A DNA stretch of 64,000 nucleotides from Trochalopteron elliotii (lineage: Eukaryota > Chordata > Aves > Passeriformes > Leiothrichidae): NCBI GenBank assembly GCA_024734555.1, contig JANPWX010000476.1:244285-308284 (forward strand), given 5' to 3'. The notes beneath the pieces were generated by a model. That model was not told the origin of the DNA and did no database searches. It was given only the letters and a program-made list of their open reading frames with translations. The first letter of the stretch is position 1, and the number at the start of each line of letters is the position of its first letter. The translations under genes were made by a program, and so were the position numbers. This document shows, piece by piece, positions 22,486 to 34,300 of the stretch.

Positions 22486-25360
22486 CGTGCCAGAACTCAC
22501 CACTCTCACAATCTCTTGTTTCTCTTTTCACTTCATTTTGGCAGAGACGTTGGGCTGAAGCTGCCATTTGTGATGGAGATGAGTTCACAGGGATATGTTA
22601 AATTATCCTACTTCTTTTTGGGGTCTCAAGGTGTCTAATCTTCCTAGAGCACATGCACTGTGGTGGGCTGGCCATGATTAAACCATTCCTGCTGGAGATT
22701 GTCCCACAGTTCTGTTCCTCTGGGTTAATCCTTCAATTTAAGGAAACCCTGGTTTGCAATGCCTGGATGAACAACCCAACCAAACTCCCCTTTCCTCTGT
22801 GAACAAGGGAGTGAGGTCACTGAGGGAGAAAGACTCTGTTTGGGAATGCTCCTCTGAAGGAAACACTGAAGAAGATGGAGGGGGGATCATTTAAGAGCCA
22901 GGGGCATCTCTGAAGTCCCTTCATGAGGGTTTTGGTTTGGAGCATTTGGGAAGATGTGCTCCCCTCTGCAGCTGGCCTCTTCCTTTGGGGGCCCTTGTGG
23001 TGGAGCCCTGCCAGGGGCCCTGCAGGCTCTGAGCCTCTCCCCAGCCCCTTTGTGTTGCTTTCCCAGCTGGAACTCACATGGGTTTGCTGGGGACTCCCCT
23101 CACCCCAGCAGCTCCCACCCCGCGGCCGAGGGCCACTTCTGCGGTGGAGGCAACCCGAGAAAGGACTGGGCCACTTCCATGGAAACAAAAGCCTGTTTTC
23201 AAACAGTGCAAAGAGAAACTGTTTCTATCTTAGGCCTTTAATGACCTGAACTGGCCATCTCTTGGAGAAAAGCAACAATAAAAAGGCACTTTGCTGTGCT
23301 GTCACTGCCCCTGCTCTCTTACTGGGATTTTTTTTTGCCACGCTCACCCTTATTTATGATGCGCATTTAAAAAAGTGTTTTATTTGCCTCTTCCAGCAAA
23401 GCTCAGTGCTAGGGCTGGGCAGGCACGTTTGCAGTGGCGGTTCCTATTTTCCCTGGGAGAGGAGTCCTGTGCCCTGCAATTCCAGTGTTGCATAAATATA
23501 AATAGTGCCTGGAGTTGAGTGCGGTGGCTGCGGGCACCCCGCTGCGATCGTGTCCTTAATGCAAACAATGCCACCCATTTATCTGGGGCTGACCGCGCTG
23601 ACCCCCAAAAGTTTGTTCCCTCCGCTGGGGCTGCTCGGCCTTTTCACTCAGCTGAATGGCCAGCACAAAGCCCTGGCCCATCTACAGTCCCCTCCTAAAC
23701 AAAACTCCCCCAGGAAGGGGGAAGGAGTGCTGGGGGGAGTGGGGGAGAGGAAGAAATGGGCAAACCTTGACCCCTCCACCTAAAATAAAGTGGGGGAATT
23801 TGCATTTTAAACCTTGAGACGCTTCTCCGGGTCTTGCTGCTTCTCCTCCAGCTGGTTTGAGTCCCCTTTGCAAAGCCCCTGAGAAGCTCCGGGCTAGCAG
23901 CATCCCAGCGGCGCACTCTCAGCCCCGGGCAGCATCCAATCCATCCCCTGCTGCGAGGAAAGGCTCCTCCCGCTCTGCCTGGCCTTCCTATTTCTCCGTA
24001 GATCAGGCAAAAAGAAAGAACACTACTTAATAAGGAAGCAGATGTTGTCTTCCCTTCTCCCATGCCCAGTTCTGCCGGGTTTGGAGGCAGGGAGCACTGG
24101 GGACTTGCTCCCAGTTTGTGAGTGTTTGCCATGGCCTTGCTCCCCTTCCGGGGATCCCTGCTGGCTGTGTCAGGGATGGACAGCTGGATGTGACAGATAC
24201 CCTCAAACAGTCAGTGGTGTGCAGGCAAACGGAGAAATTGGTGTTTATTTGTTGTGATTCCATGTGGGAACAGCAAGGGTGGCACTGCTTCATTTTGGGT
24301 GCAGCAGGCCCTCAGGGAAAAAGCTGCTTTGGGGGCCAGCTGTTGTTAGATGTGATGCAAGGTGCATTTGTATGTCCATGAACTTCCTTTCTAAACTGTT
24401 AGTTTTAGTTGGAAAACTGCCTGGACACTCAAAAACTGTGAAGTTTTTCCCCTCGAGTTGGAGATGTGCTCCCCGCTCCTCTCTTTTCTTATCCCAAACT
24501 TGGGCTGTCTCAGAGTCAGCATCATGCAGCTTTAGCAGAATACCAGGTTATTCCATGATATTGAGGTGTTGGTCTGCCAGTCAGGGCCCTGCCATTTCCC
24601 CTCTTTGGCTCTATTTGGCTGTACCATTAAGGTCAGTGTCCGTAGGATCCTCTGTGCCTGCTGGATAGTATTCCTGACTCCTTGCACCAGGGTCCCACCC
24701 TCTCATAGCTCTGGTGGGATCCAGTCTCACTCTTTGGTCCCCTCTGATCTCTCACTTAACCTAGAGACGTTTTACCACCTCAGCTATTTAGAGTGGAGCC
24801 TGACTTCCCTTTTTTCCCTATTTTTCCTGGAACAGCTGCACAATTGCAGTGCCTCATGTGGATCTAGTTAAATATGTGGTGGAGCTGCCTCATATTTTGC
24901 TTTTCCTGTGCACGTATAAGGCACTTTTATTCCCTCTGCCTGGCCCTGCCCTGGACAGCAGGGTCAGGGCAGTCCCTTTTGAGCCTTCTGTCCCCTCTGA
25001 AGTGGAAGCAGCTGAGCATCACTCTGTCCTTAACCTGCCTGAGCCTCAGCCTCCCAGCTGTAAAGGCTGTTCCTGCCTCCCAGCAGGGCTCTGGCCGTGA
25101 GCCAGGAATATCTGCAGGGCTCAGGTGAGGTGAGCAGCTGTTCTGTACTATGGGCACATCTTCCCTCTGGCCCAGACCGGTGACCTGCCACACTGCTGGG
25201 GGTGAAAGTGGGACCATCCCTGCCACTGGCAAAGGACTCTGGCTGAGGTCAGCCCTGTGCTGGAGGCTTTTGTCCCTGTAACAGTGTCCCAGTGCTGATC
25301 AGAGGGCTTGTCAGGAGCTGAAACCCAGCCCAGGCCACAGCTGTGGCATGGCACACAGCA
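22486..25360. other. Single-copy stretch, no gene recognised
   Basis: No gene is recognised. It contains the candidate regulatory block at 23225-23640. The part at 24370-24930 has some LTR-like features in its wording (pyrimidine-rich, 'gtataaggc' near 24915) but no terminal repeats or primer-binding site could be found. Confidence 0.5.
23225..23640. promoter_or_regulatory. Repeat-free block, candidate conserved non-coding element
   Basis: The block contains 'cttatttatgatgcgcattt' around 23350, 'cataaatataaatag' at 23491-23505 (a TATA-like word and a near match to a MEF2 site on the minus strand) and 'taatgcaaacaatg' near 23557 (octamer/POU-like). Several CpGs are retained nearby at 23515-23640. 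It may be an enhancer or the promoter of an unannotated transcript. Only composition and motif words support this. Confidence 0.22.
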
Positions 25361-25486
25361 GCAGAAATAACTCACCTGATGGAGAGGACAAGGGGCATCC
25401 TGTCCCCACACAAGGGGACATTACACACAGTCACACTGGCAGAAATAACTCACCTGATGGAGAAGACAAGGGGCTGCCTGTCCCCA
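25361..25486. repeat. Tandem duplication with a 78-bp period
   Basis: A 48-bp block at 25361-25408 starting 'gcagaaataactcacctgat' returns at 25439-25486 with three or four changes. The 30 bp between them also resembles the sequence before the first copy ('acacagca' / 'acacagtcacac'). The 78-bp period is a multiple of 3, so one plus-strand frame reads the same peptide twice; this is probably incidental. Confidence 0.85.
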
Positions 25487-28400
25487 TGAGTGTTTTGCTG
25501 GTGCAGAGGAGGGATTTGGGAGCCCAGCTGCAGTGGCACCATGGTGGTACTGCAAACACAAACCAACCCACTCTGGGGGGGTTCGGGCAGGTGAGAGTCA
25601 CATCCTGAGCTCTGGCAGCAGCAGAATCAGCAGTTTGGAGCAGTTTCCCAAGGTGCTGATCTGTGAAACATTCTCCTTCTTCTGGGTCTTTTTCACCCCT
25701 CTGCCCTCCCAAGCTGTGAGCCCCTCTCTGCAGCCTCACTGCTGTGCAAACAAACACGTTTGTGATGCTGCGCTGCTCTCTGGAGCCTTGCTGGCTTGTT
25801 CTTTACATCCACAAGGAAACTGCATGACTATTTCTGTCTGGAATCTGGTCTTTTATCTCTTTTTCTTTCTTTTCTGTCCTCTTTTCTTTTCCTTTTCTCC
25901 CCCCAGGCTCATTAAGAAATCAATAAGTGGCTCAGTAGGGTTTTGCTTAACCCAATTCTGGAACTGTTTCTTCCCCTTGGAACGTGAACTATCTTCTCAA
26001 ATTGATTTTGCTGCTTTTGCTCATTTCCATTTAATAACATTCTCAGTGTTACTTCTCACCCTCTTGGTTCCATTCCCAGGCAGTGATGAGTCCCAGGCTC
26101 ACCTGCAGGGCAGGTACCAGGCAGGAGACCCTGGGCTGGTGTAAGGGCACAGACCTGCTGCCCTCTGCTGTGTGTAACATCTCCATGGCTGAGGGGGGAC
26201 AGGAACCAGCCCTTTCCTGACCCAGGAACATTATGGTGACATTCCAGGGATGCCAGCAGGCCTGGAGACATGCAGAAATGCTCCCTCCTTCCAGTCAGAC
26301 CTTGACTGGTCCACCTGCAGTGCAGGAGAGCAGGAGGGGAGATGGAGTTACTGCTCCCTTCCAGAGACAGATACTGTGCTCACAGAGAGGCCCACACCTG
26401 AAGGAACTGTTCCCTGTTTCTCTTCACCCTCTGTTAAGCACTGGCCTGAAATCCTCAGGGTCTCTGATTAACCCCAGCTTTAGAGAACACCCACCAGATC
26501 AATGTCAAAACTTTAAAGTTCCCTTTTTATGGCACATTCTGTCCATTTGCTTTTGTTTTTGTGTTGTGATCTGGAGTTGGAAGTCCAGAGTACATGGCAA
26601 CCTACACGATGGAATTTCTGGGAATATTTACAATGGGTGGACAGGATTTTAGCTGTGAGGCTATTTGGGTACATTTTAAAGAATAGAAGGGAGATACAGA
26701 AACTCCCAGAAATCACAGGGCAGGTAGGATGAAAACACAGGAACAGGGGCCCCACTCAGCAGCATCCTAGGAAATATCCTGGTGTCTTTGGACAGAAACT
26801 GAGAGGGATTTCGAGCAAAGGTTAGTTAAGGTTGGTTTTTACCCTCCTTGAGGTTTAGCTGTGTTTTGGTTGTTCAGCACTGACCCTGCTCCTCTTGATG
26901 CCCCAGTGCACAGAGGTGTCAGAGTTTGAACAGACTTGCAGGTAATTCAGTGCTCCTCATATCATTGTCAGTAGTTGATGGTGCTGATCCAGCAGCAAAA
27001 CCCAGTCTGCAGCCCCATGAGCCCATCCCAGCCTGTGCCCAGAGTGTCCCAGGTGACCGGAGGCTGGCAGCCTGGTTGCCCAGTTTGTAGGAAAGCTTCT
27101 GTGTCCAGCATTGTTCCAAACTGGGGAGCTGCCTGTTCCAAATGGCCCCTTATTTCTGGTGTGCCTCTTTCACCCTCTGATCCTCATCCATCCAGGCACC
27201 TTACCTTGATGCTGGGCTGTAACCCTGCCTGTCAGAGCTAAGAGGTGTTCTCAAAGTTTCAGGAGTACCTATGGCAAATCCAGGATTAAATCACTTCCCT
27301 AGAGAAGTGCCAGGAACAGGTGGCAAACAATCCTATTTGCCTGTTGTCTTTGCCATTCTTAATCATCCAGAACAGACCAAACAAGGGAGGTAAACTTGGA
27401 AGGGAAAGGCTGGGAGGAGATTTGGGAACACTGGGTTCCACAGCCAGGCTCTACCACAGAATCCACCTGTGATGCTTTAAAACCTAAAATCCCAAACCAA
27501 AATGTCATGATTGAAGGCTGTAAGGCTGTGTGGGTGATGAGGAGCCTGGAGACGTACAGGAAAAGTGTCTGTGGACATGTCACATTGTCAGCTCTCTTGT
27601 GGGTGAGCTCTGACACCAAAGACAAAAGCTGACATGCAAGACTTTGCAGTTCTGCTTTGTGCTTTCTGTGTAGCTTCTTGTGTTTCTCCTGACAGAGATG
27701 TTCTGAAAAGAAAAATAAACTCATGAGAACTTCATAACCAGGGCCAAGGAAGGAGAAGTCTCAGACACCTGGGACTGATCAGGCTGTGCAAAGTGCTCCC
27801 AGTTTCCCAGTTTGGAGACTGGGATTTGGAGATGGAGGACTGTCCATGGAGGCTGGGACAAACCCCTCATCCCTCCACTTCCCTCCCTGCTTTTTTTTTT
27901 TTTTTTTCCTTTTTCTTAGTTGTTTTGCAAGCCCTGAAAGGAATAGACTCAGTGTTATTCTAACTTTAAATGGCAGGAGGGGGAGGCGATGAGAGCAGAG
28001 AAGGAAAATCCATTTGCGCAGCACTGTCAACCCTTAGTTTTCCTTCAAGTCTGACAGGCCCAGGATTAAAGGTTTGGTTACAATGGGCTGACAGTGCACA
28101 TTAACAGCCCTGAATGTCTTAACAACCCGGCTACTGGAGATGCATTCAGAAGAGTCTGTGAACTGCTTTTCCCCTTTAAAGCTCCTGCTAGACCATGTTG
28201 TCCAGTGAAATCTTTTGTGGTTAAAATCGTATAGACTTTTCTGTCTCATTCCTAACCATGTACATACACAAACCCCAAATTCCTTGCTGTCCTCCCGTGG
28301 GGTTTATGCCCAGTTCTCCTTCAGCCATTTGACTTGGGCAAAGTGTCCTGCTCTGACTGCACAGGGAGTTTATATCTGCCCTTTTTATTTTAGCTAGTCT

Positions 28401-28974
28401 TTCACCTAGTGTAAATGAGAAAAGCTCACTTGTGTGGGTGGAGTTATGCGGAACTATTCCAGCTGAGGGGCTGAGCATGCAGAATAAGGGTTTTTTTCTC
28501 AGGAAAAAAAAGGAAAAAGAGCCTCTAATTTTAAAAAAAATCCCTGTATTGGTTGGTTACATTTGCATCATAAAATGGAATTCACCAACCATTGCATTTG
28601 GTAGATGGTGAACTGATGGACAGTGATTATAATAACCAGGATGTGTTGCTATTCACAATGCATAAGAATTAAGTTTACACCAGGCTATTTCCACTCGTTT
28701 GCAGGACTGGGGGATACATTTCCACTCCTTCAGCCTCCAAGCAGCAAACCCCATTCGATTATTTTGTTTGGAGGCAGGGTAGGAGGAGGACAGTTGTTGC
28801 TGGAATCCAGCAAGAGCCCTGGGAAAGGGTTTGGGAGCTTTGGTGAAACCGAGCAGCTCCTGTCTGAGTCCATCCCAAACCCCACATCTGGGTCAGAAAC
28901 TTCCGTGGAAGCTCTCACTGTGCTTGGCTGGGAAAGTATCACTGCCCCCAGTGTCCCTCAGCTGGACCTGCTGC
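25487..28974. other. Single-copy stretch, no gene recognised
   Basis: The only notable items are the pyrimidine tract at 25856-25904 and a 17-T run at 27891-27907. No frame has a recognisable domain. Confidence 0.55.
25856..25904. repeat. Polypyrimidine tract, acceptor-like
   Basis: A 49-bp tract of almost pure C and T on the plus strand, directly followed by AG. It has the look of a strong 3' splice site. A plus-strand frame stays open through the following 240 bp to 26144, but its peptide matches no family I know and has no matching donor site that I can defend. I list it as low-complexity sequence. Confidence 0.7.
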
Positions 28975-29065
28975 AGCTCCATGGAGAGGGACCTGGGGGA
29001 CACTGAGCTGTCTCTGAGCCAGCAGAGTGTCCTGGGGCCACGGGGGCCAATGAGAGTCCTTGGGG

Positions 29066-29180
29066 ACACTGACCTGTCCCTGAGCCACAGCAGAGTGTCC
29101 TGGGCCAGGGGGTCAGCGGGATNACACTGACCTGTCCCTGAGCCACAGCAGAGTGTCCTGGGCCAGGGGGTCAGCGGGAT
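29066..29180. repeat. Exact 57-bp duplication separated by a single ambiguous base
   Basis: Positions 29066-29122 and 29124-29180 are identical by eye. Position 29123 between them is N, the only ambiguous base in the window. An earlier, more diverged copy of the same CR1 segment lies at about 29007-29065. This is either a true tandem duplication with an uncalled base or an assembly join in which overlapping contig ends were not merged. The genomic truth may therefore have one copy. Confidence 0.9.
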
Positions 29181-29240
29181 CCTGGGGAGCACCCCAGCAG
29201 GTAAGGGAGGGATCCTGCTCCTCTGCTCAGCTTGGGAGCC

Positions 29241-29338
29241 CTGGTGTCCCTGTGTGTTCCCATGTGTCCCCATGTGTCCTCATGCATCCCTGGGTGTCCC
29301 TGGGTTTCCCTGGGTGTCCCTGGGTGTCCCTGTGTGCA
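29241..29338. repeat. 10-bp minisatellite, unit close to tgtccctggg
   Basis: Ten copies or so of a 10-bp unit, first as 'catgtgtccc' and then as 'tgggtgtccc'. It lies inside the CR1 fragment, in place of the expected segment between the ORF2 end and the 3' region. The plus strand is pyrimidine-leaning and contains no stop in one frame, which gives a spurious Val/Pro/Cys/Ser-rich peptide. Confidence 0.92.
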
Positions 29339-29640
29339 GGGAGGGGCAGAGCAGGGCCAGGCTCTGCTCCAGGGCCCAGCAATGGCCCCAGAGGGATGGG
29401 CAGGGACTGAACCCAGCAAGCTCCACCTGAACATTGCAAAAACTTCTGCCTTGTGCAGTGCCCAGCCCTGAGCAGACTGTGCAGAGAGGCTGTGGGGTCT
29501 CCTCCCTGCAATATTCCAGACCCATCTGGACACACTGCTGTGCCCTGTGTTCTGGGATGGCCCTGCTGGAGCTGGGAGGTGGCACCAGGTGACCCACTGA
29601 GGTCCCTTCCAACCTGTTTGGGATTCTGTGAAGGTGGCTG

Positions 29641-30513
29641 GGGCCTGGTTGTGCTTAACCTCAGGAAGATTGGCTCGTGTCTCTTGACTCCATGGGATGG
29701 GGCTTTGTGCTTTAAAATCAGAGGGGCTTTGGGCTTCATTGTCCAGTTAAAGCTGGCAGGGCTGGTGGTGGCACTTAGGGACTTTGGCAGGAGGGGTGGC
29801 CCTGCTTTCAGGCAGGGAGTGGGTGCCATGGGGGAAGAGGAGACAGACAGAAGGTCCTGCTCTGTGCTGCAGGGAAGATCCCCTGTTATCTGTTCTGAGG
29901 GTGCTCTCATGCCCCAGGTGAAGGAAGATGGGAGTGGGCAGGTGCCGCAGAGTGAGAGGTGGGTGCTGTGGAAGATAAATCCATCCATGAGGGGATGGAT
30001 GGCTCCACAGTCTGGGGGATTTCTGCTTCTGTAGAGGAGGAGATGATCTAAGGGGAACCTGATTAGAAGTGAGGAGCACAATCTATGAAAGGGGAGGGCA
30101 GAAGGGGGAAATAAATGAGAATTAATTTAGCACAAAATCAAGATGTCAAGAACAAAGTTAATCAGGAGACAAGGTTAATTAATGAATATATCCTTAGACC
30201 ATCACAGCTACAACAACACCACTGTTATTAATCAAAGCACTGAGTATTGAAGAAGAGGAACTATTGATTTGCTCCTAACCCAGTGTTAGGGGTCTGGAAA
30301 AGAGGATGGGGGAAACAGAATTCTGTTAGAAACACCAACGTGTCTTGGGGTGATTTACAAGCCCCAAATGCTAAAATCACTCATTATTGTTTGTTTTAGA
30401 AATAGGAAGTGGGCAATAGGGATGGGCTGGGAATAACAGTATCTGTTCCTTAGGCACTGGCAGCTTTAAGAAAGTGACCTAATTGATAGGCTAACGAGGG
30501 CCTAGGAGATGCC
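29641..30513. other. Single-copy stretch, no gene recognised
   Basis: The first half is GC-moderate; the part at 30090-30260 is AT-rich ('gttaattaatgaatatatcc'). No transposon family could be named. The 284-codon minus frame (29227-30081) crosses from here into the CR1 and has no domain. Confidence 0.5.
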
Positions 30514-30645
30514 ATTGACCTGAGATCCATCCAGGACATGGACAGCAGCCTTCAGAAGGTAAAGAAGTGAGAAGTGATTAAAGATGTATTGACCTGAGAT
30601 CCATCCAGAACATTGACAACAGAAAGTGAAGAAGTGAGAAGTGAG
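30514..30645. repeat. Imperfect tandem duplication with a 74-bp period
   Basis: The block beginning 'attgacctgagatccatcca' at 30514 recurs at 30588. Both copies end in 'gaagtgagaagtga'. The second copy has lost about ten bases in its middle. It could be the tandem-repeat part of an old LTR, but no other LTR hallmark was found. Confidence 0.85.
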
Positions 30646-31254
30646 AAAATCCTTCACACAGCCCATCCTCTCTTTGGAATGGCAGTTTTGCCCTGCAGGG
30701 TGTTCACCTGGCACTGTTCCTTAGGGGTGAGGACAATCCGTGATGTTTGTTCCTCACTCTGCTCTCTGTCGCCCCTACCCCAGGCTGCTGACAGGGTCAG
30801 GGAGCACAGCCAGCAAGAAGGGTGGGGAGGTCACATCCAACACAGGAGCAGTGTCAGGCACCAGGACCCAGCCTGGCTGCTGGGGGCTCCCTGATTGCCA
30901 GGATTTTGGAGAACAGAAAGCAGATGTCCAAGCTGGGTGGCAGAGGCTGTGCATGTGTGTGATGGACACTGGAGCTCCTCAGTGCAGCCACCTCTGCCTC
31001 AGGGGTTGCCTCCTTCACATTCTTCCCAGCCAGGGAAGAGCACTGCCAGCTCCTCCTGATTTAACCTGGTTTGGTGTGGGAAAATCTCCCTCTGCTACTC
31101 AGGGTGTGGGTCTTACACCATAGCCCACCTTCACAGAGCTGGAATCAGAGGGTGACTCTCCCCATGGAATTCTCCATGTGGCATTTGACTGATTGGGCAC
31201 CGACAGGCTGTAGGTTGTACCAGCCCTGATGGTCTCTGCTGGTATCCCAAGGGA
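30646..31254. other. Single-copy stretch, no gene recognised
   Basis: No recognisable feature. Overlapping short frames on both strands show no domain. Confidence 0.55.
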
Positions 31255-31340
31255 TCTGGGCTGGCAGGCCTGGTGCTGTCCAATATTTCCTTCAATGATA
31301 TGGAAAAGGACATAAGGGTTTGCTCGTTCTGGAGACATCA
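31255..31340 (+). mobile_element. Probable CR1 reverse-transcriptase remnant
   Basis: The plus strand reads a peptide close to the CR1 reverse-transcriptase motif that runs 'LFNIFINDLD' in intact elements: here 'LSNISFNDMEKDI', with ordinary decay. The flanking sequence is too diverged to align by eye, so the boundaries are rough and the call is tentative. Only a short piece of the domain is left and it cannot be functional. Confidence 0.45.
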
Positions 31341-34300
31341 GGCAGGAGTGTGGAGCAGTCAGGAGTGCTTTGTGAGAGCATTAAATCCCATTAAAATCAA
31401 TGTGCTGGCCGTGGTGAAAGCTGGAGATGGGGGAATGAAGAGTGCAGGACATTTCCAGGGAGTGAAATATGAAGGAGCAGGAGTGGGAGGCATTTATCAA
31501 TCTGGATAAATTAGAAATTGAAAATCACAGGAAAATTGATGAAACGAGCAAAAGTATAGCAGAGTAAATTCACAGCCAGTGGTGCCAAAAAGGCAGTGAT
31601 TTCCATCACCATTTAAACCAAAAAATATAAAATTACCAGTGGTTTTGACATGTTTATCTTTGGGCTGGTGATACACAGAAACCAGAGGCATGCAGTCAGT
31701 GCGTGTGTCCTGTTTTGGGAAAATCAGATGGGGTATGCTCTGGGACGTGGATGGTGCAAGCCTCACCACTGCAAACACAGCAAAAGTATGGACAGTCCCT
31801 GAGAAGAGTGAGGAATGAGAATCCTGGTTTTGGTAGAGGTGGCAGTTCTGGAAAACTGCTGCCTCAACACTGGGAGTTATATTGAAAGATGTATATTTAT
31901 ATGTTTATATTTATGCCTTATATATATAAAGTTTTTTCCCCGTTGCTGTGAATTGTTGACTCAGGACAGGAGGTTTTACTCTGCTCTCGCTCTGCCACAG
32001 CTCTTGTTCTCGAGGCAGGAATCTACGTGGGGTGGTCCCCTGACCTGGGCTGTGAGCAGGTCAAGTTAAAGCATCACAAAGACCCTAAAATCTATGAATA
32101 AGTCAAATTCTTTAGGAGTCAGTGCCCCCATTTTATAGCAATCTGGTGAGGAGCCTTAACTGGTGACAAGGTAATTCCCATGCTTTTCAGTACATCCTAC
32201 CTGGAGTCTCAGGGCCAGGGCAGGTTTAAGCCACAGTAATTCTGAGCAGCTTTGCAAGATTCTAAACTGGCCTAAACTGCCCCACTTGAGCCTGGTATCT
32301 GGTGTGCTGAAGCAGCAAACATGGGTCCTTCAGAGAAGGGATAAAAAGAACAAAAGCAACCCTTTCCTTAATGCATCCAGCAGCAATTCCTGTGGGAGGG
32401 TGGCTGTGAGCAGAAGTCCTTTCTCTGACCACTGCAGGTGACCAGCTCCAGAGGTGTGATTCCCTCTCCCGTGTTCATAGGCAGGCTACAAACATTTATT
32501 AATGGTCATAAAACAGCCTGCCTGGTTTTTAAATCCAAACAGCAATGCATGACCATAACGTTTGTCTCCAAACCACCACAAAAGGTTTGAATTACTCCTG
32601 GTGGCAATAAAAGCATTCTTTGGGAGAACACTTTGCTTTATTGTTGGCTTTTCTTTTTCTCAGTCTCCCATCCTACCAGCAAGACATAAACAATGGGGGC
32701 TGAGTTGTTGTCCCCCACCCCCTCACACCTACATTAATAAGGTCCAGGAACAGCAAAATGAAGGAAACAGAAGCAGAACAGTCCTGGAGACGGCTGGTGG
32801 GTGATAAGCCCAGCTTGCCTGGTGTTAAACAAAGTGTTGCTCAGAGAGAGCCTTTTTCTTTGCAACTCAGAGTGCCCCAGTCACATAAAAATGTTAGTAA
32901 GAAAAGATTATATATATACACACACCTCTATTATATTTCATATAATATAGAGTGATTTCATGGATTATTTCAGCATCACTAAATTGCTTTTTATTCAGGG
33001 TTGATTCTTTCCAATGTGGAATAAACTATATTAACTTATAGCCATATTATTGATTTAACTTCCAGACAAAAGCATCTGCTCAGGAGTTGATTTCAGTTTA
33101 CCATCCTTGCCTTAAATGTTCTTCTGTAGTTAATTCAGAAGAACTTTTTTCTTTATACATAAACCCTTAGGGAATTAAACATTTGGTGTTAAGTGGTTGC
33201 TGCATACCAAACATCTCCAAGACTATAGATCGAATTCCTCCTATAAATCTATTTTACTACTGACTGTAAAGTCATTGGCAGCTTTTCATTGTCTGCCATG
33301 GATGGAGATACCAGAGGAACAGGTAAAAAAGAGCATCTGAATTGGACCTGAGGCTCTGCCAGGCCAGAAAACATCGAGGGGAGCACAACAGCACAGGTGA
33401 GGATGCAGTGGTGCAAGGCATGGAAATTGTGCAGTAAGTAAGGAGGAAAAAAAAGAGTAATGAGGCAGGGCTGGAAAACAGGAGTCTCAATATTTAGCTC
33501 CAACTAGTTCAGGATGGAGGCTGAATTAGGGGAAATGAAGGGGTTTGGGGCCCTTTCCTGCTCAGACTGGTCATGTCAAGTCTCACAGTGTACCTCAGTG
33601 ACTGAGTCAGCATCAAATTCAGGATGGGGATGGTGGGACGGGCAGGACCACAGCCTCCTTATTTCCCTCTCCGTGGTCTCAGCAATGCTCTACCACAGGT
33701 CGGGCCATTGATAGCCACTCCCACGCTTCTCTGCTTTATCAGATGCCTCGCACCAGCGCTTGAGTGGTGTCAAAAGGTCTTTTGGTTCACAGCCCCTTGG
33801 GTCACAGCTTTTATCTCTGTCCCACTTGTGTGAATGGTTGTGTGGGACAAAGAGCGCTCCCGGCTGGACATGAGTGACTTCTTGGGCAGCTCCAGATAAT
33901 GTCCCAGAGGATGTGTCAGATTCCCTTCTGCTGCAGGAGCCTTCCTCTTCCTCACCCCACGGAGATCTGCCCCAGCTCCAGGGAACCCAGTGAGGGAGGG
34001 GAAGCACAGGATTTGCACCGTGGGGCACCAGCTGGAACGAGTTATGGGAATCCCTAAATGCTCCTAAGTAAGAGCAGTTAAAGGTGAATTGAAAATTTAA
34101 CACTAAGCTGGTACAAGCCACCTCACCTATAAATCCAGTCCTGGTGAATTTTTTTCCTGCACCAGGCTTGGTGCATGAATGGGGGTTTGCAGCCGGTGAA
34201 TTTTCACATCCCCTTTTGGCCAGCATCACCCGCGGAGTTCCCGAACTGCGCCGTGCCAAGCGGGCACTCCCAAACCCCCTGCAGCCACAGCCACAGCCCC

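Larger units (their letters stand above)
28975..29640 (+). mobile_element. CR1 LINE fragment, ORF2 end plus 3' region, interrupted by tandem expansions
   Basis: Words of the CR1 ORF2 end appear in order on the plus strand: 'ggagagggacctggggg', 'gagccagcagagtgtcctgg', 'ggggccaatgag', 'tcagcgggatcctgggg', 'ccagcaggtaagggaggg' and 'atcctgctcctctgctcag'. The 3' region follows after a minisatellite: 'gatgggcagggactgaac', 'agctccacctgaacattgc', 'agagaggctgtggggtctcc', 'gggatggccctgctggagc', 'gaggtcccttccaacctg' and 'ttgggattctgtgaa'. The tail fits a CR1 whose end is 'ccttccaacc...gattctgtga'. The reading frame is destroyed. Two tandem expansions (29066-29180 and 29241-29338) sit inside it. Confidence 0.88.

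Noticed and set aside
24370..24930. Possible solo LTR (pyrimidine-rich, TATA-like word near 24915)
   Set aside because: No TG...CA ends, no target-site duplication and no primer-binding site could be found.
29227..30081. Minus-strand frame of 284 codons as a gene
   Set aside because: It runs through the CR1 3' region and its 10-bp array, and the remaining part shows no domain.
30090..30645. Possible decayed LTR with internal 74-bp repeats
   Set aside because: Apart from the repeat nothing supports it; terminal motifs are missing.
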